Source: Halobacteriovorax sp.
Lineage (GTDB): Bacteria > Bdellovibrionota > Bacteriovoracia > Bacteriovoracales > Bacteriovoracaceae
DNA: 38,688 bases
Direction: 5' to 3'
Assembly: GCA_024686135.1 (NCBI GenBank)
Contig: JAIBDQ010000009.1
Location: 1-38,688, forward strand
Positions 16,722 through 25,267 of this stretch are shown in pieces. A program made the position numbers and the translations under genes. Positions within the stretch are counted from its first letter, which is position 1; every line of letters begins with the position of its first letter. The notes beneath the pieces were generated by a model. The model saw nothing but the letters and a program-made list of their open reading frames with translations, made no database searches and was not told the origin of the DNA.

Positions 16722-18083
16722 TTATAAGTTAAGTTTATCCATGTTCATCCATGGCCCAACTTCCTCATCAGCAAATCCGCCACGCTTAAGTGACTCATGA
16801 CTTGGAAGAGTATAGCCCTGAACAAAACCAGCGTCGATGTAAAATACTCCACGCATTTTCTCAGACTCAACTCTATACACGTTACCTTTACTTCCAAGGC
16901 TCGCTGATACACGACCTAGGTCTTCACCTGGAGTGTAGTCGATAACAGTAGGAAATTGGTCAACGTCATATGTTCCTTCTTCGATCCACTTGTCTTGAGT
17001 GATCCCTTCAGTAAGAACATAGTTTCTATCCGCTGTTGGTCCATTCTTACGTGAACCAGGAGTCGTAAGGATATAGTCCCATTTCTTATTGATTGGGCTA
17101 TAACCTTTTAAAGTAGGATCAAGTAGAGCTTCTTTAGCATAAATTTTGATAAACGGAGTACCTACTGGAAGGATGTCTCTTAAGTAAGCAATTGTCTCAT
17201 TATCAGTTCTTGAGCAACCTGAACTTCTTGGGTTGGCCACGACGTTAGAGATCCATTTCTTTGTATAATGAATGTATTTTTTCTTATCTACGCCCCAACC
17301 AACAGTTCCATGTGTCCACTGAGCATTTGAGTTAGGAAAGATAAAAGCTGTATACCAACCGAAAGCCCCACGGATATCACCGTATCTCTTTCCATCAACT
17401 TTAGGCATATACTTCTTTTTCATCCAAGACATAAAACCTTTTCCTGGTTTTGGTGGCTTTGGATAACTTGGGTTGTACCATGAAGGGTAGTGAGCAGCGC
17501 CATCTTGGTAGAACTTAATCCAATGTGTAAGTCTGTATGAACCGGCCCAAGTGCGAACCTTATCACTTTTATCTTCACCAACAGCTAGCTCAGCTTCAAG
17601 AACCATCTTGTGTGGACAAGAATTGTCAGCACAAACTCTTTCATAAACTCTAAGTCTTTCGGTTGCGATATTTTGAACAACGAAAAGATCACCTTTAAAA
17701 GTTTTATAATCAATCTTATCTTCTTCAAGATACTTAAAACTTACAAAGTAACGATCGGCTGGCTTAATAACATTGTTCGCTTCTGTCTTAACGATTTCAA
17801 CTTGAACGTAGTTACCATTAAAAGGACCAACGTTAACAACTCTAACTTGATCGTTTCTATTAACGATACCCAGTCCGTTGTTTGATACTTCATCACTTGA
17901 ACGAACTCTTAATCCGTTTGTTGATACAAAGTAGACCTTACCTTGTACAAGCTCTTCACGGCTTGAAACTGTGAAACTTGTCATTAGTTCTGCATCTGCA
18001 TTTCCGGTATTCGGTGTCTCATTTTTACCGCCACAGGCAGCAAGTAGGAGAACTAGTCCCATAAGGATCATGTTCTTTTTCAT
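16722..18083 (-). CDS. L,D-transpeptidase (YkuD) lipoprotein with SH3-like domain
   Basis: 453 residues. The signal sequence ends LLLAACGG, a lipobox with the lipidated Cys near residue 17. An SH3-like region follows (about 45-125; NGLRVRSSDE, then RNDQVRVVNV). The catalytic part has His272 (YIHYTKK), then 14 residues, then SSGC with the nucleophile Cys290. This is the YkuD H-x(14-17)-S-x-G-C pattern, but with Ser instead of the usual His two residues before Cys. L,D-transpeptidases form 3-3 peptidoglycan crosslinks or swap terminal D-amino acids; related Bdellovibrio enzymes act on walls during predation. The ATG at 18083 is right: GGAGGA precedes it by about 8 nt, whereas the GTG at 18098 would sit on that ribosome site. 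Divergent from the lysozyme-like gene. Confidence 0.87.
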   Translation of the reverse strand: MKKNMILMGLVLLLAACGGKNETPNTGNADAELMTSFTVSSREELVQGKVYFVSTNGLRVRSSDEVSNNGLGIVNRNDQVRVVNVGPFNGNYVQVEIVKTEANNVIKPADRYFVSFKYLEEDKIDYKTFKGDLFVVQNIATERLRVYERVCADNSCPHKMVLEAELAVGEDKSDKVRTWAGSYRLTHWIKFYQDGAAHYPSWYNPSYPKPPKPGKGFMSWMKKKYMPKVDGKRYGDIRGAFGWYTAFIFPNSNAQWTHGTVGWGVDKKKYIHYTKKWISNVVANPRSSGCSRTDNETIAYLRDILPVGTPFIKIYAKEALLDPTLKGYSPINKKWDYILTTPGSRKNGPTADRNYVLTEGITQDKWIEEGTYDVDQFPTVIDYTPGEDLGRVSASLGSKGNVYRVESEKMRGVFYIDAGFVQGYTLPSHESLKRGGFADEEVGPWMNMDKLNL

Positions 18084-18126
18084 GGCTCTCTCCTCCACAA
18101 AGGTTGTTTTGGCACATTAGTTATTT

Positions 18127-18298
18127 AATACACGGCTTTGTTACACAATATTTGGACCCGTGTCTTCAATACCCTTTGCAAATGTAATCTTTACCAATCT
18201 ATGACGCGTAGCATAACCTGTTAAAATTACATTGACTTGTCGCGTCAGGATAAAGATTTCACGAGTAGCTCTCTGTTATTTACATAGCGTGTCAGGAT
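18127..18298. promoter_or_regulatory. Divergent regulatory region with repeated GTCAGGAT sites
   Basis: The gap between the L,D-transpeptidase and lysozyme-like genes holds GTCAGGAT twice (18244-18251 and 18291-18298, 47 nt apart), the first within CGCGTCA (18241-18247), whose reverse complement TGACGCG is at 18202-18208. ACACGG near 18131 is inverted to CCGTGT near 18162. These could be activator or repressor sites for either gene. No clear -35/-10 pair was identified. Confidence 0.35.
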
Positions 18299-18352
18299 TG
18301 GGAATAAACGTTAATTACAATTTTTAAACCCCATCCGTGAGAGGAGATTAAG

Positions 18353-19306
18353 ATGAAAAAGTTAATCGTCGGTGCCTTATTGGCGGCATCAGCCTTCAGC
18401 GTTCAAGCTGAAAACATTGAACTTTTAAACATGGCCACATTTGTTGTTAATCCAGAGGCGACAACAATAGGACCAAAGTTTAAAAACACACCTGAAAGAA
18501 GAGCCGTTTATGGTGATCAGGTTGCAACCCTACTATTAAAGAATGCTGATAAGCTAGCTTCAAAATATTTAGATATGAATGATCCAATGGCCTATAACGC
18601 ATTTTTAGTTATGGCGCTAACTGTTCCTATGCATGAAGGTTTCTATGTTCACTTTAGAGAAACAGCTAATGTAGAATCTGAATGTGTTGACTATAAAAGT
18701 AAATATAAAAAACTTGGTGGCAAAGCTAAGAAAGAATTTAAAAAACACTTAGTAAAAGGAAGCACTCCTTTCTTAGTAAAATGTAGTAAAGTTGACGAAG
18801 ATATTCCAACTGTAACTTCAATAATGAGAGCTATCTTAGATGGTTCTGATATTGGGATGATGCAAATATCTGTTCGTTGGCATTACGATGTTTTTCTAGC
18901 TCAGAGAAAATTTGAGTCAGTTGAAAAGACAATTGATTACGGACTAAGACATTTAATGAAAGGATTTGATCCTATTTATAGAAAGTCTAATGAGCATACA
19001 TGTTTAACTGATAACGGAAGCTTTAGTTACCAAAACCTTGTTCGCGCAACTTGGGGTGGTTTTTATAATGGCGGAAGTGTTGGACAGGCCTGTCGTTTTT
19101 CAGGTGTTGGACATGCAAATGACCGTGCTTTTAAGAAGAACTTAGATAAGACCCTTGCTTACCCAGAAACGGGACTACTAGGTTACAACCAAGACTTAAG
19201 ATTAGACCTAACTCCAACTGTAAAAGCAGCTGTAGTTGAAGTGATCAAAAACTTAAGAAATGGAACAGATAACAGAAGTGCAATTAATAAGCTTTTAAAG
19301 AAGTAA
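18353..19306 (+). CDS. Secreted lysozyme/transglycosylase-like protein
   Basis: 317 residues with signal peptide (MKKLIVGALLAASAFSVQA, then EN). VPMHEGFYVHFRE (about 94-106) offers a catalytic-type Glu, and SDIGMMQISVRWHYDVF (about 170-186) mirrors the G-L-M-Q-I segment of SLT and goose-type lysozyme folds. The pair is separated by about 75 residues, more than in Slt70, so assignment to the fold is by motif only. LVRATWGGFYNGG and CRFSGVGHANDRAF add aromatic and small-residue turns of the kind seen in saccharide-binding grooves. Three or four cysteines suggest disulfides outside the cytoplasm. Predatory relatives secrete a deacetylated-peptidoglycan lysozyme (DslA); equivalence is not shown. 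It faces an L,D-transpeptidase gene, which fits wall remodelling. GAGGAG precedes the ATG. Confidence 0.6.
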   Translation: MKKLIVGALLAASAFSVQAENIELLNMATFVVNPEATTIGPKFKNTPERRAVYGDQVATLLLKNADKLASKYLDMNDPMAYNAFLVMALTVPMHEGFYVHFRETANVESECVDYKSKYKKLGGKAKKEFKKHLVKGSTPFLVKCSKVDEDIPTVTSIMRAILDGSDIGMMQISVRWHYDVFLAQRKFESVEKTIDYGLRHLMKGFDPIYRKSNEHTCLTDNGSFSYQNLVRATWGGFYNGGSVGQACRFSGVGHANDRAFKKNLDKTLAYPETGLLGYNQDLRLDLTPTVKAAVVEVIKNLRNGTDNRSAINKLLKK

Positions 19307-19351
19307 TTTGAGAAGTTTCTCTTTTAGAGAAGCTCCTTCTGGGGGGCGATA

Positions 19352-20227
19352 GTGAAAGGTTTTTGGCGCAAAGTCTTACTCACAATGGGGTTCGCCCCCC
19401 TTCTTTTTCTATTCAATAAGTATTACCTCAAGCCCAATTACGATGCGCCAGTGGCTCCAGTTAAAAAAGAAAAGACCATTGTTATAAAAGTCGAAGAGTC
19501 CAGCGCTCCAAAGTCTGAGTTAAAGGTCTTGTCCACTAAAGCCGCTAAAAAAAGTACAGAAGCTGTTCTTTTAGAAAGAATTCAAAATTTTTCTAAGAAT
19601 GTAAAAGAGATTATTCCTGAACTAAAAGAAGAGTGGCAAGAAGAAGGGAAGTCTCTTCTTAAGAATTTAGAAGACTGTCAAGGTAAAGACTTTTGCGGAA
19701 TGAAGCCAGATGAGGACGGTTACTTCGATGAAAGTGAAACTCATGCCAGAAAATCTCAAGTTCGGTTACTCGAAATGCTTAATCAGTCCTTCCAGGAAAC
19801 AGATGATAAGAAGTTTCTTCTTGATTCAGATATCCTAAACTCGTTTTTAAAAAGTGGTAATGAGAAACTTCTTATTCAAACCTTTAAGCAATTAAAGGCA
19901 AAAGGTGAGTTAAAAGAAGCTCTTAGAGTTATCTCTGGTAAAGATTCAGCTAATGCTCTTATGCTACTTTCTAAAACAGCAACTAAGGAAGAATTGGTGG
20001 AGTTAATCGAAGAGGCTCTCGAAGGCTCTAACGGCTATACCGCCGTATCTGTTTTTGAGATCTTAGGGAAACTTCAATTTGATGAATCTGGGTTTGAGGC
20101 GGTTTTAAAACGAACTTGTCATTTAAAATCAGGACTACCTCAGAATTGGCGGGCAATAGAAGGACTCTCTAGTAAGATAGCTAGAGAAAGAAATTTTAAA
20201 ATTAATGCCAAGTCGGTATGCGAATAG
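19352..20227 (+). CDS. Unknown membrane-anchored helical protein
   Basis: 291 residues from a GTG with GGGGGG about 5 nt upstream. One N-terminal membrane segment (about 6-22; VLLTMGFAPLLFLFNKYYL) has no obvious cleavage site, so the protein is probably anchored in the inner membrane with the bulk in the periplasm. After a Pro/Lys/Ser-rich linker come helices: a CQGKDFCGMKPDEDGYFDE segment with two cysteines and an acidic patch, then repeated alpha-hairpins (LNSFLKSGNEKLLIQTFKQL, ALRVISGKDSANALMLLSKT) resembling HEAT/Armadillo solenoids. No family recognised. It follows the lysozyme-like gene by 45 nt on the same strand and may share its transcript. Confidence 0.65.
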   Translation: MKGFWRKVLLTMGFAPLLFLFNKYYLKPNYDAPVAPVKKEKTIVIKVEESSAPKSELKVLSTKAAKKSTEAVLLERIQNFSKNVKEIIPELKEEWQEEGKSLLKNLEDCQGKDFCGMKPDEDGYFDESETHARKSQVRLLEMLNQSFQETDDKKFLLDSDILNSFLKSGNEKLLIQTFKQLKAKGELKEALRVISGKDSANALMLLSKTATKEELVELIEEALEGSNGYTAVSVFEILGKLQFDESGFEAVLKRTCHLKSGLPQNWRAIEGLSSKIARERNFKINAKSVCE

Positions 20228-20671
20228 TTATTTATCAGCAATATAATTCCAATAAATCACTTGATAAGAGATTGTTTTAAATCCCATACCTACATAAAGA
20301 AGCAGCACCATCCAAAAATTTGTATTGGTGACAAAGTAATTATTAGTCCAAGATTCGTAAAAAGTGAATAGAATGATGGGATGCAAGACATACAAACAGG
20401 CATGAATAACTCTTTCTCTGGTATCTAAATTTTTATGAAAGTATTCGTTCTTAATAATCGAGGCCATTGAGATTGCACCTAAAGCTTTATAGATTATTCC
20501 CCAGGTGGGCGAGTAAGCAATAAAGGTGGCGACAAGTTGGGGAAGAATGAAGAAAACACCGTCCGTAATAACGCTTAAGGTTTCAAACTTTGAATGACTT
20601 CTTTTATTATTAAAAACATGGTCGTCAATATTTACAAGAACTGCATGAAGTAGAAGTAGGGTAATTAACAT
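20228..20671 (-). CDS. Small integral membrane protein, unknown
   Basis: 147 residues with about four membrane segments (1-14, 37-53, 55-72 approximately, 92-107 and 118-140). No catalytic motif is evident; scattered H/D/N residues (NIDDHVFNN, HACLYVLHP) lie at segment borders. Its start is 2 nt after the stop of the coiled-coil gene, so the two form an operon. Its stop abuts that of the convergent gene at 20227 with no spacer and no terminator between them. Confidence 0.6.
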   Translation of the reverse strand: MLITLLLLHAVLVNIDDHVFNNKRSHSKFETLSVITDGVFFILPQLVATFIAYSPTWGIIYKALGAISMASIIKNEYFHKNLDTRERVIHACLYVLHPIILFTFYESWTNNYFVTNTNFWMVLLLYVGMGFKTISYQVIYWNYIADK

Positions 20672-20673
20672 CT

Positions 20674-21390
20674 TTATTGAAGCGGATCGAGCTCGTGGAT
20701 TTTATTGTTCATCCGGTGTAGCTCATTGGCCATCTTATTATTAATCATCTTGTATTGACGGGCATAGGCCTTAGAATCTTCAAGCTCTTTCATGGTAGAC
20801 TCAAGCTCTTGATTTATCTCTTGATTAATATTCTTTAGGTTATTGATTTCTTTAAGAAGTAGATTGATTTGTTCAGACTTTTCATTAACATCACGAGATT
20901 TAGAATCTTTTTCAGTCGCTTCATGATCAATTTTAGATTGAGCCATATTAAATGCGGACTCTAAGGATCTCTGATAACGGGAGCTCTTCTCAATTTCACT
21001 TTCTAACTGCTCTTCCACTTCAAGTCTTTGATTAAATTTCTTATTTAAGAAGCTTATCATTTTTTCTTTTTGAAAGAGCTCATCAGCAAACTCAGTAGCT
21101 GAGGCAGTTACAAAGTTAGTTAAGGTTTCTACCTGTGTTTCAAGCACAGCATTTTCTGAAATAGATTTTTCAAGAAGTGATTTAACTTCTTTAGAATGTT
21201 TTTGCTCAAAGTTAATTTGCTTGTAAAGCTCATCTAGAGCAGATTTATACTCATCGATCTCGGCCTGACGGGCATCCCAGATGGCACGAAAAGTACCGTC
21301 CATCTTCTTTCCTTCCTTTTTACGAAGGAGGCTAAAGAGGCCTTGGTTCTGTTTTAATAGTTCTTCGAAGCTTTGATAGATTTTACGCAT
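20674..21390 (-). CDS. Long coiled-coil protein, unknown
   Basis: 238 residues, almost entirely heptad-like and charged from about residue 45 to 230 (EIDEYKSALDELYKQINFEQ; LLLKEINNLKNINQEINQEL). No signal peptide, membrane segment or cysteine is seen, so it is probably a cytoplasmic rod or scaffold, possibly in cell shape or polarity. Similarity to such proteins cannot be trusted from composition alone. There is no Shine-Dalgarno sequence before the ATG; a TATAGA hexamer lies 8 nt upstream, suggesting a leaderless mRNA of its own rather than readthrough from nfu. Followed by the membrane-protein gene in an operon. Confidence 0.65.
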   Translation of the reverse strand: MRKIYQSFEELLKQNQGLFSLLRKKEGKKMDGTFRAIWDARQAEIDEYKSALDELYKQINFEQKHSKEVKSLLEKSISENAVLETQVETLTNFVTASATEFADELFQKEKMISFLNKKFNQRLEVEEQLESEIEKSSRYQRSLESAFNMAQSKIDHEATEKDSKSRDVNEKSEQINLLLKEINNLKNINQEINQELESTMKELEDSKAYARQYKMINNKMANELHRMNNKIHELDPLQ

Positions 21391-21398
21391 GGTAAAAT

Positions 21399-21404
21399 TC
21401 TATA
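21399..21404 (-). promoter_or_regulatory. Candidate -10 element, leaderless coiled-coil gene
   Basis: Minus-strand TATAGA at 21404-21399 ends 8 nt before the ATG at 21390, the spacing at which transcription would begin at or next to the start codon. No good -35 was seen. Confidence 0.4.
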
Positions 21405-21451
21405 GCCGCTTGCGTGAAAGTGAAACTACGCAGAGCAGCTATTTGGTCATT

Positions 21452-22018
21452 TTACCACTCTGGAGCGACGTAAACATCGATTTCCGGGTTGTATTGATCT
21501 CTTAGAATGGCCTTAATGGCCTCAAGTGTCCCAGTCGTTGATGAAGGGCAAGTACCGCAAGCACCCTGATATTGAACTAAAAGAACATTGTCCTCATAGC
21601 TGATTGTTTGAATATCCCCGCCGTCTCCTTGAAGCCCAGGTCTAATCGTCTTATCCAAAATACCCTCAATTTCTTTAAGCTCTGGAGTTAAATTGGCTCT
21701 CCTGTCTCTTTCTGGATCTGGGTCATTATAGTCTGGATTATGGGCGGGAACACCGCCACGAAGAGTCTCAATTATTTGTGTCTCTAAAATTTCCCATTCT
21801 TCGTAACCAAACTTTGTAATGGTGATGACGTTCTCAAAAAAGTGAAGTTGGTCAACACCTCTAAGTGTAAAAAGGTTCAAGGCCAGCTTATTTTCCCCAC
21901 ATTGCATGGGTGTTTTATAAGTAGAATTACCTTCATTTTTTACCGAAGTGTTTAAGATAAACTTAAGAGCATTAGGGTTTGGAGTTGGTTGAATGGTGAT
22001 GTCTAGATCTTCTGCCAT
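21452..22018 (-). CDS. nfu: NFU-type iron-sulfur cluster carrier (Nfu_N + NifU C-domain)
   Basis: 188 residues starting at MAEDLD, where AGGAA lies about 6 nt upstream. The frame stays open to an ATG at 22126, but that extension runs inside the sufS coding region and has no similarity to the family. The N-terminal half is the Nfu_N domain (TIQPTPNPNALKFIL is its hallmark). After a linker rich in Asp and Pro comes the NifU C-terminal domain (GLQGDGGDIQTI, then YQGACGTCPSST), whose C-x-x-C binds a [4Fe-4S] cluster between two subunits. It delivers clusters made on SufBCD to target proteins. Seven bases after sufS, the last gene of the suf operon. Confidence 0.92.
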   Translation of the reverse strand: MAEDLDITIQPTPNPNALKFILNTSVKNEGNSTYKTPMQCGENKLALNLFTLRGVDQLHFFENVITITKFGYEEWEILETQIIETLRGGVPAHNPDYNDPDPERDRRANLTPELKEIEGILDKTIRPGLQGDGGDIQTISYEDNVLLVQYQGACGTCPSSTTGTLEAIKAILRDQYNPEIDVYVAPEW

Positions 22019-22025
22019 ATCGTTC

Positions 22026-23240
22026 CTACAGGAGTTTGAGTGATTTGTTGAGTGCGGCCATAAGCGCGTCCACATCTTCTTTATTGTTGTAAACACTGAA
22101 TGATGCTCTGACTGTTGCATTGACATTAAATCGCTCCATTAATGGTTGGGTACAATGGTGCCCGGTTCTTACGGCCACTCCTTGCTGGTCTAATAAGGTA
22201 CCAAGGTCATGTGGATGAACATCCTTGATAACAAATGAAATTACGGAAGTCTTTTCTTTAGCGGTTCCGATTATTTTAAGACCTTCAATTTCTAATAATT
22301 TTTTTGTGGCATACTCAAGCAGCTCTTGTTCTTGCTGGTGAATATCATCCCATCCCAGAGATTCAATATATTCTACTGCGTCTTTTAAAGCGATAACTTC
22401 GGCAATGGCCGGAGTACCGGCTTCAAATTTTTCGGGGAGGTGATTATAAGTTGTGCCAGTAAAAGAAACCTTCTCAATCATAGCGCCGCCGCCTTGATAG
22501 GGTGGCATCTGGTTGAGTAACTCTTCTTTACCATAAAGAATTCCAACACCAGTTGGTCCATAAATTTTATGACCCGAGAAAGCTAAGAAGTCGCAATCGA
22601 GATCTTGCACATCAATTTTCATATGAGGAGCACTTTGGGCCGCATCCACACAGAATTTTGCACCAATTTCATGGGCCATCGTTGTCATTTCTTTAATAGG
22701 GTTAATAGTCCCAAGAGTATTTGAAATATGACAAAGTGAAACAAGTTTAACTTTCGGATTTAATAGTTTTTTATAAGCTTCAAGGTCTATTTCGCCAGCA
22801 TCATTGATAGGAATTTCTTTTACTAGAGCACCACGTCTCTCGGCCATAAGTTGCCAAGGAACAATATTTGAATGATGCTCCATTGTAGAAATCAAAATCT
22901 CATCGCCAGGAGCTATAAACTTCTCGCCGAAACTAAAGGCAACAAGGTTTAGCGAATCAGTAGTACCCTTTGTGAAGATGACTTCATGGTCATGCTTGGC
23001 ATTGATAAATCTTTGAACGGCCAACCTTGTGGCTTCGTACTTTCTCGTGCCTTGCTCACTTAAAAAGTGAACACCGCGATGAACATTAGCGGTTTCTTTT
23101 TTATAATGTTGATGTAGGGCCTTAATAACGGGAGCCGCTTTTAAGGCAGATGCTGCACTATCAAGATAGACTAGATCCTTTCCGTGTACCTTTTGAGAGA
23201 GGGCAGGGAAGTCACTTCGAATTTGAGCTAGTTCTAACAT
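22026..23240 (-). CDS. sufS: Cysteine desulfurase SufS
   Basis: 404 residues, class V aminotransferase fold with PLP. It removes sulfur from cysteine, forming alanine and an enzyme persulfide for cluster assembly. FSGHKIYGPTGVG (about 225) holds the PLP Lys, VDAAQSAPHMKID the cofactor Asp, and VRTGHHCTQPLMERF (about 355-370) the persulfide Cys in the short loop of the SufS (type II) group. STMEHHSNIVPWQ is also conserved. Type II enzymes need SufE or SufU; neither is encoded in this operon, so the acceptor must be elsewhere. The start directly follows the sufD stop codon. Confidence 0.95.
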   Translation of the reverse strand: MLELAQIRSDFPALSQKVHGKDLVYLDSAASALKAAPVIKALHQHYKKETANVHRGVHFLSEQGTRKYEATRLAVQRFINAKHDHEVIFTKGTTDSLNLVAFSFGEKFIAPGDEILISTMEHHSNIVPWQLMAERRGALVKEIPINDAGEIDLEAYKKLLNPKVKLVSLCHISNTLGTINPIKEMTTMAHEIGAKFCVDAAQSAPHMKIDVQDLDCDFLAFSGHKIYGPTGVGILYGKEELLNQMPPYQGGGAMIEKVSFTGTTYNHLPEKFEAGTPAIAEVIALKDAVEYIESLGWDDIHQQEQELLEYATKKLLEIEGLKIIGTAKEKTSVISFVIKDVHPHDLGTLLDQQGVAVRTGHHCTQPLMERFNVNATVRASFSVYNNKEDVDALMAALNKSLKLL

Positions 23241-24503
23241 CTAAGCTTCCTCTCTTATCCTTTGATGAATATCTTTTTCGTATTCAGTGTATAAAAGATT
23301 CTCTAAGTACTTTTTGGTTTCAACATGCTTTATTTTATTTAGAGCTTCTTGTACAAATCCATGGCAAAGCATAATTTTTGCATCTCTTGGAGAAATGGCA
23401 CGGCTTTCTAAGTAAAAGAGCTCCTCTTCACTTAGCTGACCAACTGTTGCTCCGTGAGCACACTTAACGTCATCAGCGTAAACTTCTAGTTGAGGTCTGG
23501 TGTCGGCGTGAGCTTTTTTAGAAAGGAGTAGGTTCTTATTCAACTGACTTGAGTTAACAAGCTGGGCGTTTCTATGAACAATAATTTTTCCTGTAAAGAT
23601 TCCGTGGCTAACGTTATCTAATACAGCTTTAAAAAGCTGCTCGGATTCGGTTCTTTCGACTTTATGGTTAATATGACTAAAATTATCACATTGCTGTGAT
23701 CCTCTTAAAGCGTAGAGCCCGTTAACTTCTCCTCTAGCACCAATACCATCTAGGTCAATATGAATATTGTTTCTAGAAAGCTTTCCGCCTGTAGTAAAAG
23801 TAAAGCTATGCAAGCAAGCATTGGCCTTCACCGAAGCTTTTACTGACCCAAAATGAAAACTCTCTGAGCCTTCAGTAACAACTTTTATATGTTCAGCATT
23901 GGCATTCTCAGCTACTGAGATTTCAGTCAAATGATTGCGGTTAAAACTCCCTTCATCAGGAGAGTTAAAATATTCAGCAATTCTCGCGATACTATTGGCT
24001 TCCACTTCAACTAAAATCCGACTCGCTCCAACTGTGTTGATAGCAGAGTTAGTATTGAGATGAAGGATATTTATGATCCCAGGAGAAGTATCTTTTTTGA
24101 TGACGAGCTTAAGAATTTGCTGCGACAAAATAAGGTTCAGATCTTCTAACGAATCAGTCTTAAACTCACTACTACTTTTAAAGGAGTCTGAAACCTGAAA
24201 CTCAACTCCCTCCGGAAGTTTTGAATGATCGCCGGAGACTTTTCCATTAATAAGAACAAGATGGGGCTCAATACCTCTGGCAAGTTTAGTCAGTTGCTCA
24301 GTAGAGAGTTCAGCCTCATTCGTCCTTAGGCTAAGCTCTTTAGGGAAAAAGGCGTCAACATTTGTGTACTTATAATCTTCGAGCTTCTTATGGGGAAGTC
24401 CTTGTAGTTTAAACCGATCAAAAGCCTTTTGAGCTTCACTTGAAAGCGTTAGGCTCGTCATCTGATCGAGAATATTTTTATTTAACTCTTCTCTTTCATT
24501 CAT
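23241..24503 (-). CDS. sufD: SufD, Fe-S scaffold complex subunit
   Basis: 420 residues. The C-terminal core is the SufB/SufD beta-helix family: VYADDVKCAHGATVGQLSEE and YLESRAISPRDAKIMLCHGF are its signature, with the conserved Cys-Ala-His used at the SufB-SufD interface. The N-terminal part is the variable SufD region. It forms the SufB-SufC2-SufD complex on which new clusters are built and helps iron entry. It overlaps the sufC stop by one base (TAATG) and is followed directly by sufS, so coordinated translation is expected. Confidence 0.94.
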   Translation of the reverse strand: MNEREELNKNILDQMTSLTLSSEAQKAFDRFKLQGLPHKKLEDYKYTNVDAFFPKELSLRTNEAELSTEQLTKLARGIEPHLVLINGKVSGDHSKLPEGVEFQVSDSFKSSSEFKTDSLEDLNLILSQQILKLVIKKDTSPGIINILHLNTNSAINTVGASRILVEVEANSIARIAEYFNSPDEGSFNRNHLTEISVAENANAEHIKVVTEGSESFHFGSVKASVKANACLHSFTFTTGGKLSRNNIHIDLDGIGARGEVNGLYALRGSQQCDNFSHINHKVERTESEQLFKAVLDNVSHGIFTGKIIVHRNAQLVNSSQLNKNLLLSKKAHADTRPQLEVYADDVKCAHGATVGQLSEEELFYLESRAISPRDAKIMLCHGFVQEALNKIKHVETKKYLENLLYTEYEKDIHQRIREEA

Positions 24504-25264
24504 TATTGAACCTTTGTTAACCAGTCATAACCTTTTTCTTCAAGCTCTAGAGCAAGCTCTTTTCCGCCTGACTTGATGATCTGTCCGTTTGAAAGAACAT
24601 GTACATAATCTGGAACGATATAATCTAGAAGTCTTTGGTAGTGAGTAACCAGTAAGACCGCATTGTATTTATTCTTTATGGCATTAACACCTTTAGAAAC
24701 AATTTTTAAGGCATCAATATCTAAACCTGAGTCAGTTTCATCAAGAAGAGAAAGTCTTGGGTTTAAGACCGCCATTTGAAGAATTTCATTTTTCTTTTTT
24801 TCCCCACCAGAAAAACCCGTATTTACTGGACGGTCTAAAAAACTAGCATTCATTTCTAAAAGATCTAATTTGGGTTTTAAAAACTCTCTGAATTCTTCTG
24901 CAGTAGTTTCGTTAACACCTTGGGCCTTACAAACCTCGTTAAAAGATTCATGTAAAAAACTAAAATTACTCACTCCTGGAATTTCTACAGGGTATTGAAA
25001 GCCTAGAAAGATGCCTTTTTGTGCTCTTTCAAAAGCTTCAAATTCTAGTAAGTCAGTTAACTTATTATTCACATCATACTGGATTGTTCCTTCCGTAACC
25101 TCAAAGGCAGGATGTCCTGCTATGACTTTGGCCAAGGTACTTTTTCCTGATCCATTTGGTCCCATGATGGCGTGAACTTCGCCAGGTTTAATTGAGAGAT
25201 TGATACCTCTTAGAATCTCATCTCCGTCTTCTACTTTTGCATGAAGGTTTTTTATTTCAATCAT
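24503..25264 (-). CDS. sufC: SufC ATPase
   Basis: 253 residues, an ABC-type ATPase that drives shape changes of SufBCD. Walker A is GPNGSGKST (about 36-44). The Q-loop follows FLGFQYPVEIPGV, with the Suf-specific V-E-I-P-G-V. The signature is FSGGEKKKNEILQ (about 150), and Walker B is LSLLDETDSGLD with the SufC-type D-E-T-D-S-G-L-D. The switch His is in LLVTHYQRLLDYI. Length and all motifs are standard. Three bases separate it from sufB. Confidence 0.97.
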   Translation of the reverse strand: MIEIKNLHAKVEDGDEILRGINLSIKPGEVHAIMGPNGSGKSTLAKVIAGHPAFEVTEGTIQYDVNNKLTDLLEFEAFERAQKGIFLGFQYPVEIPGVSNFSFLHESFNEVCKAQGVNETTAEEFREFLKPKLDLLEMNASFLDRPVNTGFSGGEKKKNEILQMAVLNPRLSLLDETDSGLDIDALKIVSKGVNAIKNKYNAVLLVTHYQRLLDYIVPDYVHVLSNGQIIKSGGKELALELEEKGYDWLTKVQ

Positions 25265-25267
25265 AAT

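Noticed and set aside
16707-16722. TTCGATAA near 16712 as a FliA -10
   Set aside because: The only TAAA upstream is 7 nt away, not 15-16, and no gene begins downstream on that strand.
22019-22126. 36-residue N-terminal extension of nfu
   Set aside because: Lies out of frame inside the sufS coding region and lacks a ribosome site; AGGAA before 22018 marks the real start.
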